Shown here piece after piece: positions 18,233 through 25,899 of a DNA stretch of 64,000 nt (the stretch's first letter is position 1; each line of letters opens with the position of its first letter). The position numbers and the translations under genes were made by a program. The notes beneath the pieces were generated by a model. That model had not been told where the DNA came from and did not search any database. It saw only the letters and a program-made list of their open reading frames with translations. The stretch is from Aliiroseovarius salicola. GTDB taxonomy: Bacteria > Pseudomonadota > Alphaproteobacteria > Rhodobacterales > Rhodobacteraceae. The stretch spans positions 536,501-600,500 of the forward strand of contig NZ_JAQIIO010000001.1 in NCBI RefSeq assembly GCF_027891095.1. The letters are read 5' to 3'.

Positions 18233-18862
18233 ATGGCAGACCAGCCAAAGATCGAAGCGCGCGAAAATGGACCATTGGTGGCCAAGGGCGTAACCAGCCT
18301 GGAAACCGAAGACGGCCAACCCGCTGAGTGCAAACCGGTAATGGGCTTGTGTCGTTGTGGGCACTCAAAAAACAAACCTTATTGTGATGGCAGCCACAAC
18401 AAAGTTGGGTTTGACAGCAGCTCCGGAACACCAGCAGGGCGCGACCGGCTGATTGCCTACGAAGGGTCACAGGCTACGGTCTATTACAACCCGATGCTGT
18501 GTTCTCACGCTGCGGAATGTGGACGGATCGCCAAAAACATCTTCAACCCGGCGGAAAAGCCCTGGGTGCAACCGGACAATGGCACGATGGATGAACTCAG
18601 TGCAGTGGTTTCGGCCTGCCCATCAGGGGCACTGTCGTTCAAAGGGGTTGATGGGGCGGCTGAGCATCTGGTGCCGGAAGGCCCTCAAATCCGGGTCGAG
18701 AAAAACGGGCCGCTCTGGGTGCATGGGGTCGAGCCGCCGGCCGTGCCGAATGGAGAGGGGCACACCGCACAGAAATACGTGCTGTGCCGCTGCGGTCTTT
18801 CCGGCAACAAACCCTTCTGCGATGGATCCCACCGCGATGCGGGGTGGAAAAGCGACGACTGA
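18233..18862 (+). CDS. Iron-sulfur protein: CDGSH - ferredoxin-like - CDGSH
   Basis: This is a 209-residue protein with three iron-sulfur modules. An N-terminal CDGSH motif CRCGHSKNKPYCDGSH lies near residues 41-56, and a C-terminal one, CRCGLSGNKPFCDGSH, near residues 184-199; each should hold a 2Fe-2S cluster with three Cys and one His. Between them is a divergent mono-cluster ferredoxin region (LCSHAAECGRIAKNIF ... ACPSGALSF). There is no signal peptide, so it is probably cytoplasmic. GGAGG precedes the ATG. Its role is unknown; a methyltransferase gene follows after 38 bases. Confidence 0.85.
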   Translation: MADQPKIEARENGPLVAKGVTSLETEDGQPAECKPVMGLCRCGHSKNKPYCDGSHNKVGFDSSSGTPAGRDRLIAYEGSQATVYYNPMLCSHAAECGRIAKNIFNPAEKPWVQPDNGTMDELSAVVSACPSGALSFKGVDGAAEHLVPEGPQIRVEKNGPLWVHGVEPPAVPNGEGHTAQKYVLCRCGLSGNKPFCDGSHRDAGWKSDD

Positions 18863-18900
18863 CACCCCATCTCTCCTTAAGTTGTTTTGAGGAGGCAGAA

Positions 18901-19515
18901 ATGATTGAGGCTAAGGCGTTCTGGGACAAGATTGCAGAAAAATACTCCCGCGATCCGATCAAGGACATGGCGAGCTATGAACACAAGCTGGCCAAGACGC
19001 AGGATTATATGCGGCCAGACATGAAGGTGCTGGAGTTTGGCTGTGGCACCGGATCCACGGCGCTTTTGCATGCCCCTCATGTGGCTGAATATCATGCGGT
19101 GGATTTGTCTTCGGAAATGATCCGCATTGCCCGCGCCAAAGAGGGTGCTGACAAGATCAAGTTTGACGCGGCTGATTTCAGCACCATGCAAATCGAGCCG
19201 GAAAGCGTGGACATGGTGCAGGGCCACTCTATCCTGCATCTGCTGGATGACCCGGGCGCGGCCATCCAGAAAGCCTATGCCACGCTGAAACCCGGCGGGG
19301 TTTTCGTGACCTCCACTGCCTGCCTGCGCAAGATGTGGCCGCTGCGCCTGATCGCGCCCATCGGTCAAATGCTGAACAAGTTTCCCCATATCGCGTTTTT
19401 CAGCGAGGACGATCTGCGTCAGATGATGCGTGAGGCCGGGTTCGAGATTGTCGAAGACTGGAAGCCTAAGGGCAAAATCACGGCGCTTTTCCTGATCGCG
19501 AAGAAGCCAGAATAA
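18901..19515 (+). CDS. Class I SAM-dependent methyltransferase
   Basis: This is a 204-residue class I methyltransferase. The start at 18901 (MIEAKAFWDKIAEKYSR) has GAGGAGG upstream and a typical N terminus; motif I is VLEFGCGTGSTALLHA near residue 43, motif II YHAVDLSSEMIRIARAK, and motif post-I/III LKPGGVFVTSTACL. The pattern resembles UbiE/arsenite-type small-molecule methyltransferases but the substrate is unknown. It is probably co-transcribed with the CDGSH gene and ends at a GC-rich hairpin at 19525-19545. Confidence 0.85.
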   Translation: MIEAKAFWDKIAEKYSRDPIKDMASYEHKLAKTQDYMRPDMKVLEFGCGTGSTALLHAPHVAEYHAVDLSSEMIRIARAKEGADKIKFDAADFSTMQIEPESVDMVQGHSILHLLDDPGAAIQKAYATLKPGGVFVTSTACLRKMWPLRLIAPIGQMLNKFPHIAFFSEDDLRQMMREAGFEIVEDWKPKGKITALFLIAKKPE

Positions 19516-19524
19516 GGTGAATGT

Positions 19525-19545
19525 GGGGGCAGGTTGCCTGCCCCC
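19525..19545 (+). terminator. GC-rich hairpin after the methyltransferase gene
   Basis: A nine-base-pair stem (GGGGGCAGG at 19525-19533 with CCTGCCCCC at 19537-19545) with a TTG loop lies ten bases past the methyltransferase stop. The following bases are not a T tract, so it may pause or stabilise rather than terminate on its own. Confidence 0.5.
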
Positions 19546-19574
19546 TTGCAATTCCAACCAATCCCGCCTATATC
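19546..19574 (+). promoter_or_regulatory. Candidate promoter of the rimP-nusA-infB leader
   Basis: TTGCAA (19546-19551) and TATATC (19569-19574) are separated by 17 bases, a good housekeeping-type promoter. Transcription would begin near 19581 and run through a short structured leader before rimP. Confidence 0.55.
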
Positions 19575-19580
19575 CCCTTT

Positions 19581-19653
19581 CAACAGCGGCGCGTCGGGGT
19601 CCAAACCCGAGGCTCCACCGGTAAGACGAACGGGCCCGCTGGCCCGTTTTTTT
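19581..19653 (+). ncRNA. Structured leader or small RNA ending in an intrinsic terminator, upstream of rimP
   Basis: The span from the predicted start point to the T tract is about 73 bases. It contains a five-base-pair hairpin (TCGGG 19594-19598, loop GTCCAAA, CCCGA 19606-19610) and then a terminator stem. A terminator between a promoter and rimP, the first gene of the rimP-nusA-infB operon, suggests either premature termination control or a released small RNA. Attenuation-type leaders upstream of this operon are known in gammaproteobacteria; homology is not claimed. Confidence 0.45.
19629..19653 (+). terminator. Intrinsic terminator in the rimP leader
   Basis: ACGGGCC (19630-19636) pairs with GGCCCGT (19641-19647) around a CGCT loop, and seven T residues overlap and follow the stem. 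This is a classical rho-independent terminator, located 46 bases before the rimP start. Confidence 0.8.
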
Positions 19654-19698
19654 GTTTTGGGGGATCGGCAATATCCCGGCCCCAACTAGGAGAATAAT

Positions 19699-20283
19699 GT
19701 GAGCGAACTGGTTGCCAAAACCTCATTGGATCAACGCCTGGCCGGCATCGTTCAGCCCGTGATCGAAGGCATGGGCTTTGAGCTGGTACGCCTGCGTTTG
19801 CAGGGCAGCAACACGCCGATGCTGCAGATCATGGCCCAGCGTCCCGATGGCGGGATCGAAGTGGATGAATGTGCTGAGATTTCGACCGCGATCAGCGCAG
19901 TGCTCGACGTGGAAGACCCGATCGAGGAAAACTATACACTTGAGGTTGGCTCGCCCGGCATCGACCGCCCGCTGACGCGGCTCAAGGATTTCGACAGCTG
20001 GCAGGATTATACTGCCAAGATCGAAACCACCGAACTGATCGACGGACGCAAGCGCTTCAGGGGCACCTTGATGGGCACCGAAGGCAATGAAGTGCTGATC
20101 GAGATTGAAAACCAGGGCGAGATGGTCACCATCGGCCTTGACTTTGACTGGCTGGCAGATGCCAAGCTGATCATGACCGACGAACTCATCCGTGACGTGC
20201 TGCGTGCGCGTAAGGATGCGGGGCAGATTGACGAAGCCCAATTTGACGAAATTCAAGAAATCACCGGTTCCGAGGAGGACTGA
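19699..20283 (+). CDS. rimP: Ribosome maturation factor RimP
   Basis: RimP assists late assembly of the 30S ribosomal subunit. The 194-residue product starts at a GTG (GTGAGCGAACTG) preceded by AGGAG. Family signatures are [20 protein letters not shown], the region [16 protein letters not shown], and the hallmark [16 protein letters not shown]. It is the first gene of the conserved rimP-nusA-ylxR-infB operon; four bases separate its stop from the next ATG-containing segment of nusA. Confidence 0.95.
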   Translation: MSELVAKTSLDQRLAGIVQPVIEGMGFELVRLRLQGSNTPMLQIMAQRPDGGIEVDECAEISTAISAVLDVEDPIEENYTLEVGSPGIDRPLTRLKDFDSWQDYTAKIETTELIDGRKRFRGTLMGTEGNEVLIEIENQGEMVTIGLDFDWLADAKLIMTDELIRDVLRARKDAGQIDEAQFDEIQEITGSEED

Positions 20284-20286
20284 TCC

Positions 20287-21912
20287 ATGGCAATCACTTC
20301 TGCCAACCAGCTAGAGCTGCTGCAAACCGCCGAGGCTGTGGCCCGCGAAAAGATGATCGACCCGGCGCTGGTCATCGAAGCGATGGAAGAAAGCCTCGCC
20401 CGTGCCGCCAAGTCGCGTTACGGCGCCGAGATGGACATCCGTGTGTCAATCGACCGCAAGACCGGTCGCGCCACCTTTACCCGTGTGCGCACTGTGGTGG
20501 CGGACGAGGAGCTGGAAAACTATCAGGCTGAGTTCACGGTTGAGCAAGCCAAGCAATACATGGAAAATCCCGAAATCGGCGCAACCTTCTCGGAAGAAGT
20601 CCCGCCGGTTGAGATGGGCCGTATCGCTGCCCAGTCTGCAAAGCAGGTGATTCTTCAAAAAGTGCGCGAAGCCGAGCGTGATCGTCAGTTCGAAGAGTTC
20701 AAAGACCGCGTTGGCACCATTATCAATGGTCAGGTCAAGCGCGAAGAATATGGCAATGTCATCGTTGATGTAGGCACCGGCGAAGCCATCCTGCGCCGCA
20801 ATGAGAAAATTGGCCGCGAAAGCTATCGCCCGAACGATCGCATTCGCTGCTATGTCAAAGATGTGCGCCGCGAGACCCGTGGCCCGCAGATCTTCCTGTC
20901 GCGCACCGCACCGGAATTCATGGCCGAGCTCTTCAAAATGGAAGTGCCGGAAATCTATGACGGTGTGATTGAAATTAAAGCCGTGGCTCGTGACCCCGGT
21001 TCGCGCGCAAAAATCGCCGTGATCTCGTATGATAACTCAATCGACCCGGTTGGCGCCTGTGTTGGTATGCGTGGTTCGCGTGTGCAGGCCGTTGTGAACG
21101 AACTGCAGGGCGAAAAGATCGACATCATCCCGTGGAACGAAGATCAGCCGACCTTCCTCGTGAACGCGCTGCAGCCGGCCGAAGTGTCGAAAGTGGTTTT
21201 GGACGAAGAAGCTGGCAAGATCGAAGTGGTTGTGCCCGATGAACAGCTGTCGCTGGCCATTGGTCGCCGCGGTCAGAACGTGCGTCTGGCTTCGCAACTG
21301 ACCAACCTCGACATCGACATCATGACTGAGGCCGAGGAATCAGAGCGTCGCCAGAAGGAATTCGCCGAACGCACCGCGCTGTTCATGGAAACCCTCGATC
21401 TGGACGAATTCTTTGCCCAGCTGCTGGTGTCCGAAGGCTTCACCAGCCTCGAAGAGGTGGCTTATGTCGAGCTGGACGAGCTGCTGGTCATCGACGGTGT
21501 GGACGAAGGCACCGCGCAAGAGCTGCAGACCCGTGCCCGCGAATTCCTGGAAGCCCAGGCTGCCAAAGCGCTGGAAAATGCCCGCGCCATGGGGGCCGAA
21601 GACGGCCTGATCGCATTTGAAGGCCTGACTGCGCAGATGGTTGAGGCTCTGGCCGAAGACGGCGTGAAGTCGCTCGAAGACTTCGCCACCTGTGCCGACT
21701 GGGAACTGGCTGGCGGCTGGACCACTGTGGACGGGCAGCGCATCAAGGATGATGGTTCGCTCGAGAAATTTGGCCTGTCTCTGGAAGAGGCACAAGACAT
21801 GGTCATGACCGCTCGCATCATGCTGGGTTGGGTTGATCCGGAAGAGCTGGTTGCTGACGCCGCCGAAGGCGACGACGGCGACGACGCCACCACCGAGGAG
21901 GCTGAGGCCTGA
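20287..21912 (+). CDS. nusA: Transcription termination/antitermination factor NusA
   Basis: NusA binds RNA polymerase and modulates pausing, termination and antitermination. The 541-residue protein has the N-terminal polymerase-binding domain (to about residue 130), an S1 domain near GTIINGQVKREEYGNVIVDV, and two KH domains including GACVGMRGSRVQAVVNEL and IGRRGQNVRLASQL. A C-terminal extension holds helix-hairpin-helix repeats and an acidic tail (EGDDGDDATTEEAEA), usual for alphaproteobacteria. It is tightly packed between rimP and ylxR. Confidence 0.97.
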   Translation: MAITSANQLELLQTAEAVAREKMIDPALVIEAMEESLARAAKSRYGAEMDIRVSIDRKTGRATFTRVRTVVADEELENYQAEFTVEQAKQYMENPEIGATFSEEVPPVEMGRIAAQSAKQVILQKVREAERDRQFEEFKDRVGTIINGQVKREEYGNVIVDVGTGEAILRRNEKIGRESYRPNDRIRCYVKDVRRETRGPQIFLSRTAPEFMAELFKMEVPEIYDGVIEIKAVARDPGSRAKIAVISYDNSIDPVGACVGMRGSRVQAVVNELQGEKIDIIPWNEDQPTFLVNALQPAEVSKVVLDEEAGKIEVVVPDEQLSLAIGRRGQNVRLASQLTNLDIDIMTEAEESERRQKEFAERTALFMETLDLDEFFAQLLVSEGFTSLEEVAYVELDELLVIDGVDEGTAQELQTRAREFLEAQAAKALENARAMGAEDGLIAFEGLTAQMVEALAEDGVKSLEDFATCADWELAGGWTTVDGQRIKDDGSLEKFGLSLEEAQDMVMTARIMLGWVDPEELVADAAEGDDGDDATTEEAEA

Positions 21913-21935
21913 TCTCAGGCCTCAGAAGTCGGCGC

Positions 21936-22574
21936 ATGACGCGCGGTGGATCCAAATCGCGGCCCCAAGAGCCGGAACGCAAGTGCATCGCGACAGGCGA
22001 GAGCCAGCCGAAAGCTGGTCTCATCCGCTTTGTTGTAGGTCCGGATGGAATGGTTGTGCCAGACCTGCTGGACAAGCTGCCCGGACGCGGCATTTATGTC
22101 GCGGCCAACCGCGCAGCGATAGCCACGGCGATCAAGAAGGGCCTGTTTTCGCGCGCTGCGCGACAGCAAGTCACCGTGCCAGACGGGCTCTTGGATCTGC
22201 TCGAAAAGGGCTACGCCAACCGGGTGGTGCATTTGATCGCCATGGCTCGCAAAGCGGGTCAAGCGGTGGCTGGGTATGAAAAGGTGAAGGACTGGCTTTC
22301 CAAGGATCAAGCCAAGGTTCTGATCCAGGCTACAGACGGGTCCGACCGTCAAAAATCGAAACTGCGCCCCCCACGGGAGCGTGACCGCTATATCAACTGC
22401 CTGACCGGGGATGAGCTCGGATTGGCGTTTGGGCGGGAAAATGTGATACATGGTGCTCTTGCTGCTGGTGGTTTGGCCTCTCGTGTTGTAGAGGAAGCCA
22501 AGAAATTGACAGCAATACGGGCGCTAGACAGCGGCGGTGACAAGGGTCACCGGAAAGGTACGAAGACCAGATGA
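21936..22574 (+). CDS. YlxR-type RNA-binding protein with L7Ae-like domain
   Basis: This is a 212-residue two-domain protein of the nusA-infB operon. The N-terminal YlxR (DUF448) domain reads [20 protein letters not shown] and [15 protein letters not shown], and the second half looks like an L7Ae/L30e RNA-binding fold ([21 protein letters not shown]). Such proteins are thought to bind RNA or act on nucleoid proteins, but the role is not fixed. The TGA overlaps the infB ATG, so translation is coupled to IF-2 synthesis. Confidence 0.88.
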   Translation: MTRGGSKSRPQEPERKCIATGESQPKAGLIRFVVGPDGMVVPDLLDKLPGRGIYVAANRAAIATAIKKGLFSRAARQQVTVPDGLLDLLEKGYANRVVHLIAMARKAGQAVAGYEKVKDWLSKDQAKVLIQATDGSDRQKSKLRPPRERDRYINCLTGDELGLAFGRENVIHGALAAGGLASRVVEEAKKLTAIRALDSGGDKGHRKGTKTR

Positions 22575-25060
22575 GCGATAATGACGGCAAAAAGACCCTC
22601 GGCCTGCGTGGAAGCCGCCCCGGCCAGGTGAAGCAAAGCTTCAGCCACGGGCGCACCAAGAATGTCGTGGTCGAAACGAAACGCAAGCGCGTTGTTGTGC
22701 CCAAGCAGGGTGCAGCAGCCGGTGGTGCCGCGTCGCCTGCTAAAGGGGATCCCCGGAAGCGTCCCGGTGGTATTTCCGATGCGGAAATGGAACGTCGCCT
22801 GAAGGCATTGCAGGCTGCCAAAGCCCGTGAAGCTGGTGAGAAAGTCAAACGCGAAGCCGAAGAAAAGGCGCGCGAGGAAGAGCGTCGTCGCCGCCGCGAA
22901 GAGGCTGAGGCCAAAGAGCGTGCCGAGCGTGAACGCGAAGAAGCTCTGAAAGCCAAGGCAGAAGAAGAGGCGCGCAAGAAGCGTGAGGCCGAAGAAGCAG
23001 CCAAACGTCCAAAAGCCGCTCCGAAACCGGATCCCGCTGCCGCGCAGGCTGCCGAGGCTCGTGGGGCCAAAACGCCGTCCGCGACCACTCGGAAAAAAGA
23101 TGACCGTGGCAATGCAGATGCCCAACGCCAGAACCGCAGCAAAGGCCGCGACGACAACCGTCGTTCCGGCAAGCTGACCCTGAACCAGGCGCTGTCTGGT
23201 GATCGCGGCGGCCGCCAGCGTTCGGTTGCGTCGATGCGCCGTCAGCAAGAGCGCGCCCGTCAGAAAGCCTTGGGCGGCAATGTTGAGCGTGAAAAGGTTG
23301 TGCGCGACGTGCAGGTGCCTGAGGCGATTGTCGTCTCTGAACTTGCCAACCGTATGGCGGAACGCGTGGCTGACGTTGTTAAATCGCTCATGAAAATGGG
23401 CATGATGGTTACGCAGAACCAATCGATCGACGCGGATACCGCTGAATTGATCATTGAAGAGTTCGGCCACAAGATTGTCCGCGTGTCGGATGCCGACGTG
23501 GAAGACGTGATCCATCAGGTCGAGGACAAGGAAGAAGATCTGGAATCGCGTGCGCCGGTCATCACCATCATGGGTCACGTTGACCATGGTAAGACCTCGC
23601 TGCTCGACGCAATCCGTGACGCAAAAGTGACCGCAGGTGAAGCCGGTGGCATCACCCAGCACATCGGTGCCTATCAGGTGCAGACCGATGATGGGGTAAC
23701 GCTGAGCTTCCTCGATACGCCGGGCCACGCTGCGTTTACCTCGATGCGTGCCCGTGGTGCGCAGGTGACGGATATTGTTGTGCTTGTTGTGGCCGCAGAT
23801 GACAGCGTCATGCCGCAAACCATCGAAGCCATCAACCACGCCAAGGCGGCCGAAGTGCCGATGATCGTGGCGATCAACAAATGCGATAAACCCGCTGCGG
23901 ACCCGGACAAGGTGCGTGCCGAGCTTCTGCAACACGAAGTGATTGTTGAGAAAATGTCGGGTGAAGTGCAGGACGTTGAAGTCTCTGCCGTCACCGGCCA
24001 GGGTCTTGACGCGCTGCTCGAAGCCATTGCGCTGCAATCCGAGATCCTTGAGCTCAAGGCCAACCCCGAACGCGCCGCATCTGGCGCCGTGATCGAGGCT
24101 CAGCTTGATGTGGGCCGTGGTCCTGTTGCCACCGTTCTGGTGCAGAACGGAACGCTGAAGCAGGGTGATATCTTTGTTGTGGGTGAGCAATGGGGCCGCG
24201 TGCGCGCCTTGATCAACGACAAGGGTGATCGCGTGAAAGAAGCCGGTCCGTCGGTTCCGGTTGAGGTTCTTGGCCTCAACGGCACCCCGGAAGCCGGCGA
24301 CGTTCTGAACGTTGTGGACACCGAAGCACAGGCCCGTGAGATCGCGGAATACCGTGAGCACGCCGCGAAAGAAAAACGCGCTGCTGCCGGTGCTGCGACC
24401 ACGCTGGAACAGATGATGGCCAAAGCGAAAGCCGACAAGGATGTGGCAGAGCTTCCGATCCTCGTGAAGGCCGATGTGCAGGGTTCTGCCGAAGCCATCG
24501 TTCAGGCGATGGAGAAGATCGGCAACGACGAGGTGCGCGTGCGCGTCCTGCACTATGGTGTGGGCGCGATCACTGAAACCGATATTGGCCTGGCCGAAGC
24601 GTCGGGATCGCCGGTCATTGGCTTTAACGTTCGTGCCAACACGCCCGCTCGTAACAGCGCCAACCAGAAGGGCGTCGAGATCCGTTACTATTCGGTGATC
24701 TATGACCTTGTGGATGATGTTAAAGCTGCTGCGTCTGGTCTGCTGTCTGCCGAGGTGCGTGAGAACTTCATCGGGTATTCTGAGATCCGCGAAGTCTTCA
24801 AAGTGTCGGGCGTCGGCAAAGTTGCCGGTTGTCTGGTCACCGAAGGTGTGGCTCGCCGTTCGGCTGGTGTGCGCCTGTTGCGTGACAACGTGGTGATCCA
24901 CGAAGGCACGCTGAAGACGCTGAAACGCTTCAAGGATGAGGTGAAGGAAGTTCAGTCTGGTCAGGAATGCGGTATGGCGTTCGAGAACTATGACGACATC
25001 CGCCCTGGTGACGTGATCGAGATCTTCGAACGTGAAGAGATCGCCCGGACCTTGGATTGA
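22571..25060 (+). CDS. infB: Translation initiation factor IF-2
   Basis: IF-2 is the GTPase that places initiator tRNA on the 30S subunit. The 829-residue protein has an N-terminal IF2-associated segment (residues 10-40), a long Lys/Glu/Arg-rich linker to about residue 210, and the second N-terminal domain at [17 protein letters not shown]. The G domain from about residue 330 has [17 protein letters not shown] and NKCDKP. Domains II, C1 and C2 follow, ending with EYGMAF-type [19 protein letters not shown]. It ends the operon just before a strong terminator. Confidence 0.98.
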   Translation: MSDNDGKKTLGLRGSRPGQVKQSFSHGRTKNVVVETKRKRVVVPKQGAAAGGAASPAKGDPRKRPGGISDAEMERRLKALQAAKAREAGEKVKREAEEKAREEERRRRREEAEAKERAEREREEALKAKAEEEARKKREAEEAAKRPKAAPKPDPAAAQAAEARGAKTPSATTRKKDDRGNADAQRQNRSKGRDDNRRSGKLTLNQALSGDRGGRQRSVASMRRQQERARQKALGGNVEREKVVRDVQVPEAIVVSELANRMAERVADVVKSLMKMGMMVTQNQSIDADTAELIIEEFGHKIVRVSDADVEDVIHQVEDKEEDLESRAPVITIMGHVDHGKTSLLDAIRDAKVTAGEAGGITQHIGAYQVQTDDGVTLSFLDTPGHAAFTSMRARGAQVTDIVVLVVAADDSVMPQTIEAINHAKAAEVPMIVAINKCDKPAADPDKVRAELLQHEVIVEKMSGEVQDVEVSAVTGQGLDALLEAIALQSEILELKANPERAASGAVIEAQLDVGRGPVATVLVQNGTLKQGDIFVVGEQWGRVRALINDKGDRVKEAGPSVPVEVLGLNGTPEAGDVLNVVDTEAQAREIAEYREHAAKEKRAAAGAATTLEQMMAKAKADKDVAELPILVKADVQGSAEAIVQAMEKIGNDEVRVRVLHYGVGAITETDIGLAEASGSPVIGFNVRANTPARNSANQKGVEIRYYSVIYDLVDDVKAAASGLLSAEVRENFIGYSEIREVFKVSGVGKVAGCLVTEGVARRSAGVRLLRDNVVIHEGTLKTLKRFKDEVKEVQSGQECGMAFENYDDIRPGDVIEIFEREEIARTLD

Positions 25061-25080
25061 TCCTATTGAAATCAAACGGA

Positions 25081-25112
25081 AAGGCGCCCCATATTGCGGG
25101 CGCCTTTTTTGT
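25081..25112 (+). terminator. Terminator of the rimP-nusA-infB operon
   Basis: AAGGCGCCC (25081-25089) pairs with GGGCGCCTT (25098-25106) around an eight-base loop and is followed by a run of T. It lies 20 bases past the infB stop. Confidence 0.88.
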
Positions 25113-25130
25113 TTGTGGGAAGTGGTCGCA

Positions 25131-25161
25131 AATAAAAAAGGGATGGTCACCGCCATCCCTT
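25131..25161 (-). terminator. Terminator of the 46-residue protein gene
   Basis: On the minus strand AAGGGATGG (25161-25153) pairs with CCATCCCTT (25146-25138) around a six-base loop and runs into TTTTTTATTT. It lies about 32 bases past the small gene's stop and back to back with the infB terminator. Confidence 0.82.
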
Positions 25162-25193
25162 GATACCAAATACCAATTTGCAACTTGGCCTGA

Positions 25194-25334
25194 TTAAGCG
25201 GCTTTGGCCTGAGTGGCGGGCCGACCGGCCATCAGGCGTCCGTCAACTTTGATGACGATCCGCCCATCAGAGAGCGTTTTCACGTAATGGCCTTGCACCA
25301 TGACGCAGCTCCCCAGAATGATGGTTCTCATCAT
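25194..25334 (-). CDS. Small basic protein of 46 residues, unknown function
   Basis: This small gene encodes MMRTIILGSCVMVQGHYVKT followed by LSDGRIVIKVDGRLMAGRPA and a TQAKAA tail. The pattern suggests a compact beta-strand protein with one cysteine and a basic C terminus; I recognise no family. Support for a real gene: an AGGGGG ribosome site seven bases before the first ATG at 25334, a downstream terminator with a T tract on the same strand, and isolation from neighbouring genes. The ribosome site sits in the loop of a perfect hairpin (25333-25354). The second ATG at 25331 is an alternative start. Confidence 0.72.
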   Translation of the reverse strand: MMRTIILGSCVMVQGHYVKTLSDGRIVIKVDGRLMAGRPATQAKAA

Positions 25335-25354
25335 GACTAATCCCCCTTAGTCAT
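25333..25354 (-). promoter_or_regulatory. Hairpin enclosing the ribosome binding site of the 46-residue protein gene
   Basis: ATGACTAA and TTAGTCAT form a perfect eight-base-pair stem around a six-base loop that is GGGGGA on the minus strand. The end of the stem includes the AT of the start codon. The loop contains the ribosome binding site, so folding could control translation; the upstream arm also spells a five-codon frame, MTKGD then stop. Confidence 0.5.
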
Positions 25355-25422
25355 CTGAAGGTATGCACACTATGCCACAGTTTTGTGATCAACAGGTAAG
25401 AGTTTGTAAATCCACCCGAAAT

Positions 25423-25827
25423 CTACAACCAATCGCGCAGTATTGGGATAAGTGGTATGTCTGCCGGGGGCATAGGATATTCTCTAAGGGCTTGAGGCCG
25501 CACCCATTTTAGGGCCTGCCCTTCCTTTGGATGAGGCTGTCCCTCCCATTTGCGGCAGGCAAAAACCGGCATCAGCAAATGGAAATTATCATAGCTGTGG
25601 CTGGCAAAGGTCAATGGCGCGAGGCATGAAGCCCAGGTATCGATTCCCAATTCTTCATGCAACTCACGAACAAGCGCGGCTTCGGGTGTTTCCCCCAGCT
25701 CGACTTTGCCGCCGGGAAATTCCCACAGACCCGCCATCGATTTACCTTCGGGGCGCTGGGCCAACAGGACGCGGCCATCGGCGTCTATAAGCGCCACGGC
25801 GGATACGAGTACGGTCTTGATGCTCAT
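25423..25827 (-). CDS. mutT: (Deoxy)nucleoside triphosphate pyrophosphohydrolase, MutT type
   Basis: MutT-type Nudix enzymes hydrolyse oxidised nucleotides such as 8-oxo-dGTP and limit mutation. The 134-residue protein carries a full Nudix box (GKVELGETPEAALVRELHEE then LGI), plus QRPEGKSMAGLWEFPGG before it, the MutT-specific pattern. The start at 25827 has GGAG six bases upstream. It lies downstream of argJ on the same strand with a 72-base gap holding a long inverted repeat; argJ-mutT adjacency is common in alphaproteobacteria. Confidence 0.9.
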   Translation of the reverse strand: MSIKTVLVSAVALIDADGRVLLAQRPEGKSMAGLWEFPGGKVELGETPEAALVRELHEELGIDTWASCLAPLTFASHSYDNFHLLMPVFACRKWEGQPHPKEGQALKWVRPQALREYPMPPADIPLIPILRDWL

Positions 25828-25850
25828 CTGATCTCCAAGAGGTGTCGCCA

Positions 25851-25888
25851 CAAAACCAGTATACTAGAAAACTAGTTTTCTGGTTTTG
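25851..25888. repeat. Nested inverted repeat between argJ and mutT
   Basis: CAAAACCAG (25851-25859) and CTGGTTTTG (25880-25888) form a nine-base inverted repeat around 20 bases. A second, 16-base perfect palindrome AGAAAACTAGTTTTCT (25866-25881) overlaps its inner part, so two alternative structures are possible. It may be an intercistronic attenuator or an operator. Confidence 0.5.
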
Positions 25889-25899
25889 TAAGCAAAAGG

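Noticed and set aside
19594-19616. T-arm-like hairpin suggesting a tRNA or tmRNA end before rimP
   Set aside because: The loop is GTCCAAA rather than TTCRANN, no matching 5' acceptor strand is present, and no CCA follows; it fits a leader RNA better.
22547-25183. Very long open frame antisense to infB
   Set aside because: It mirrors the codon bias of infB on the opposite strand, has no ribosome site or recognisable motif, and runs through the infB terminator.
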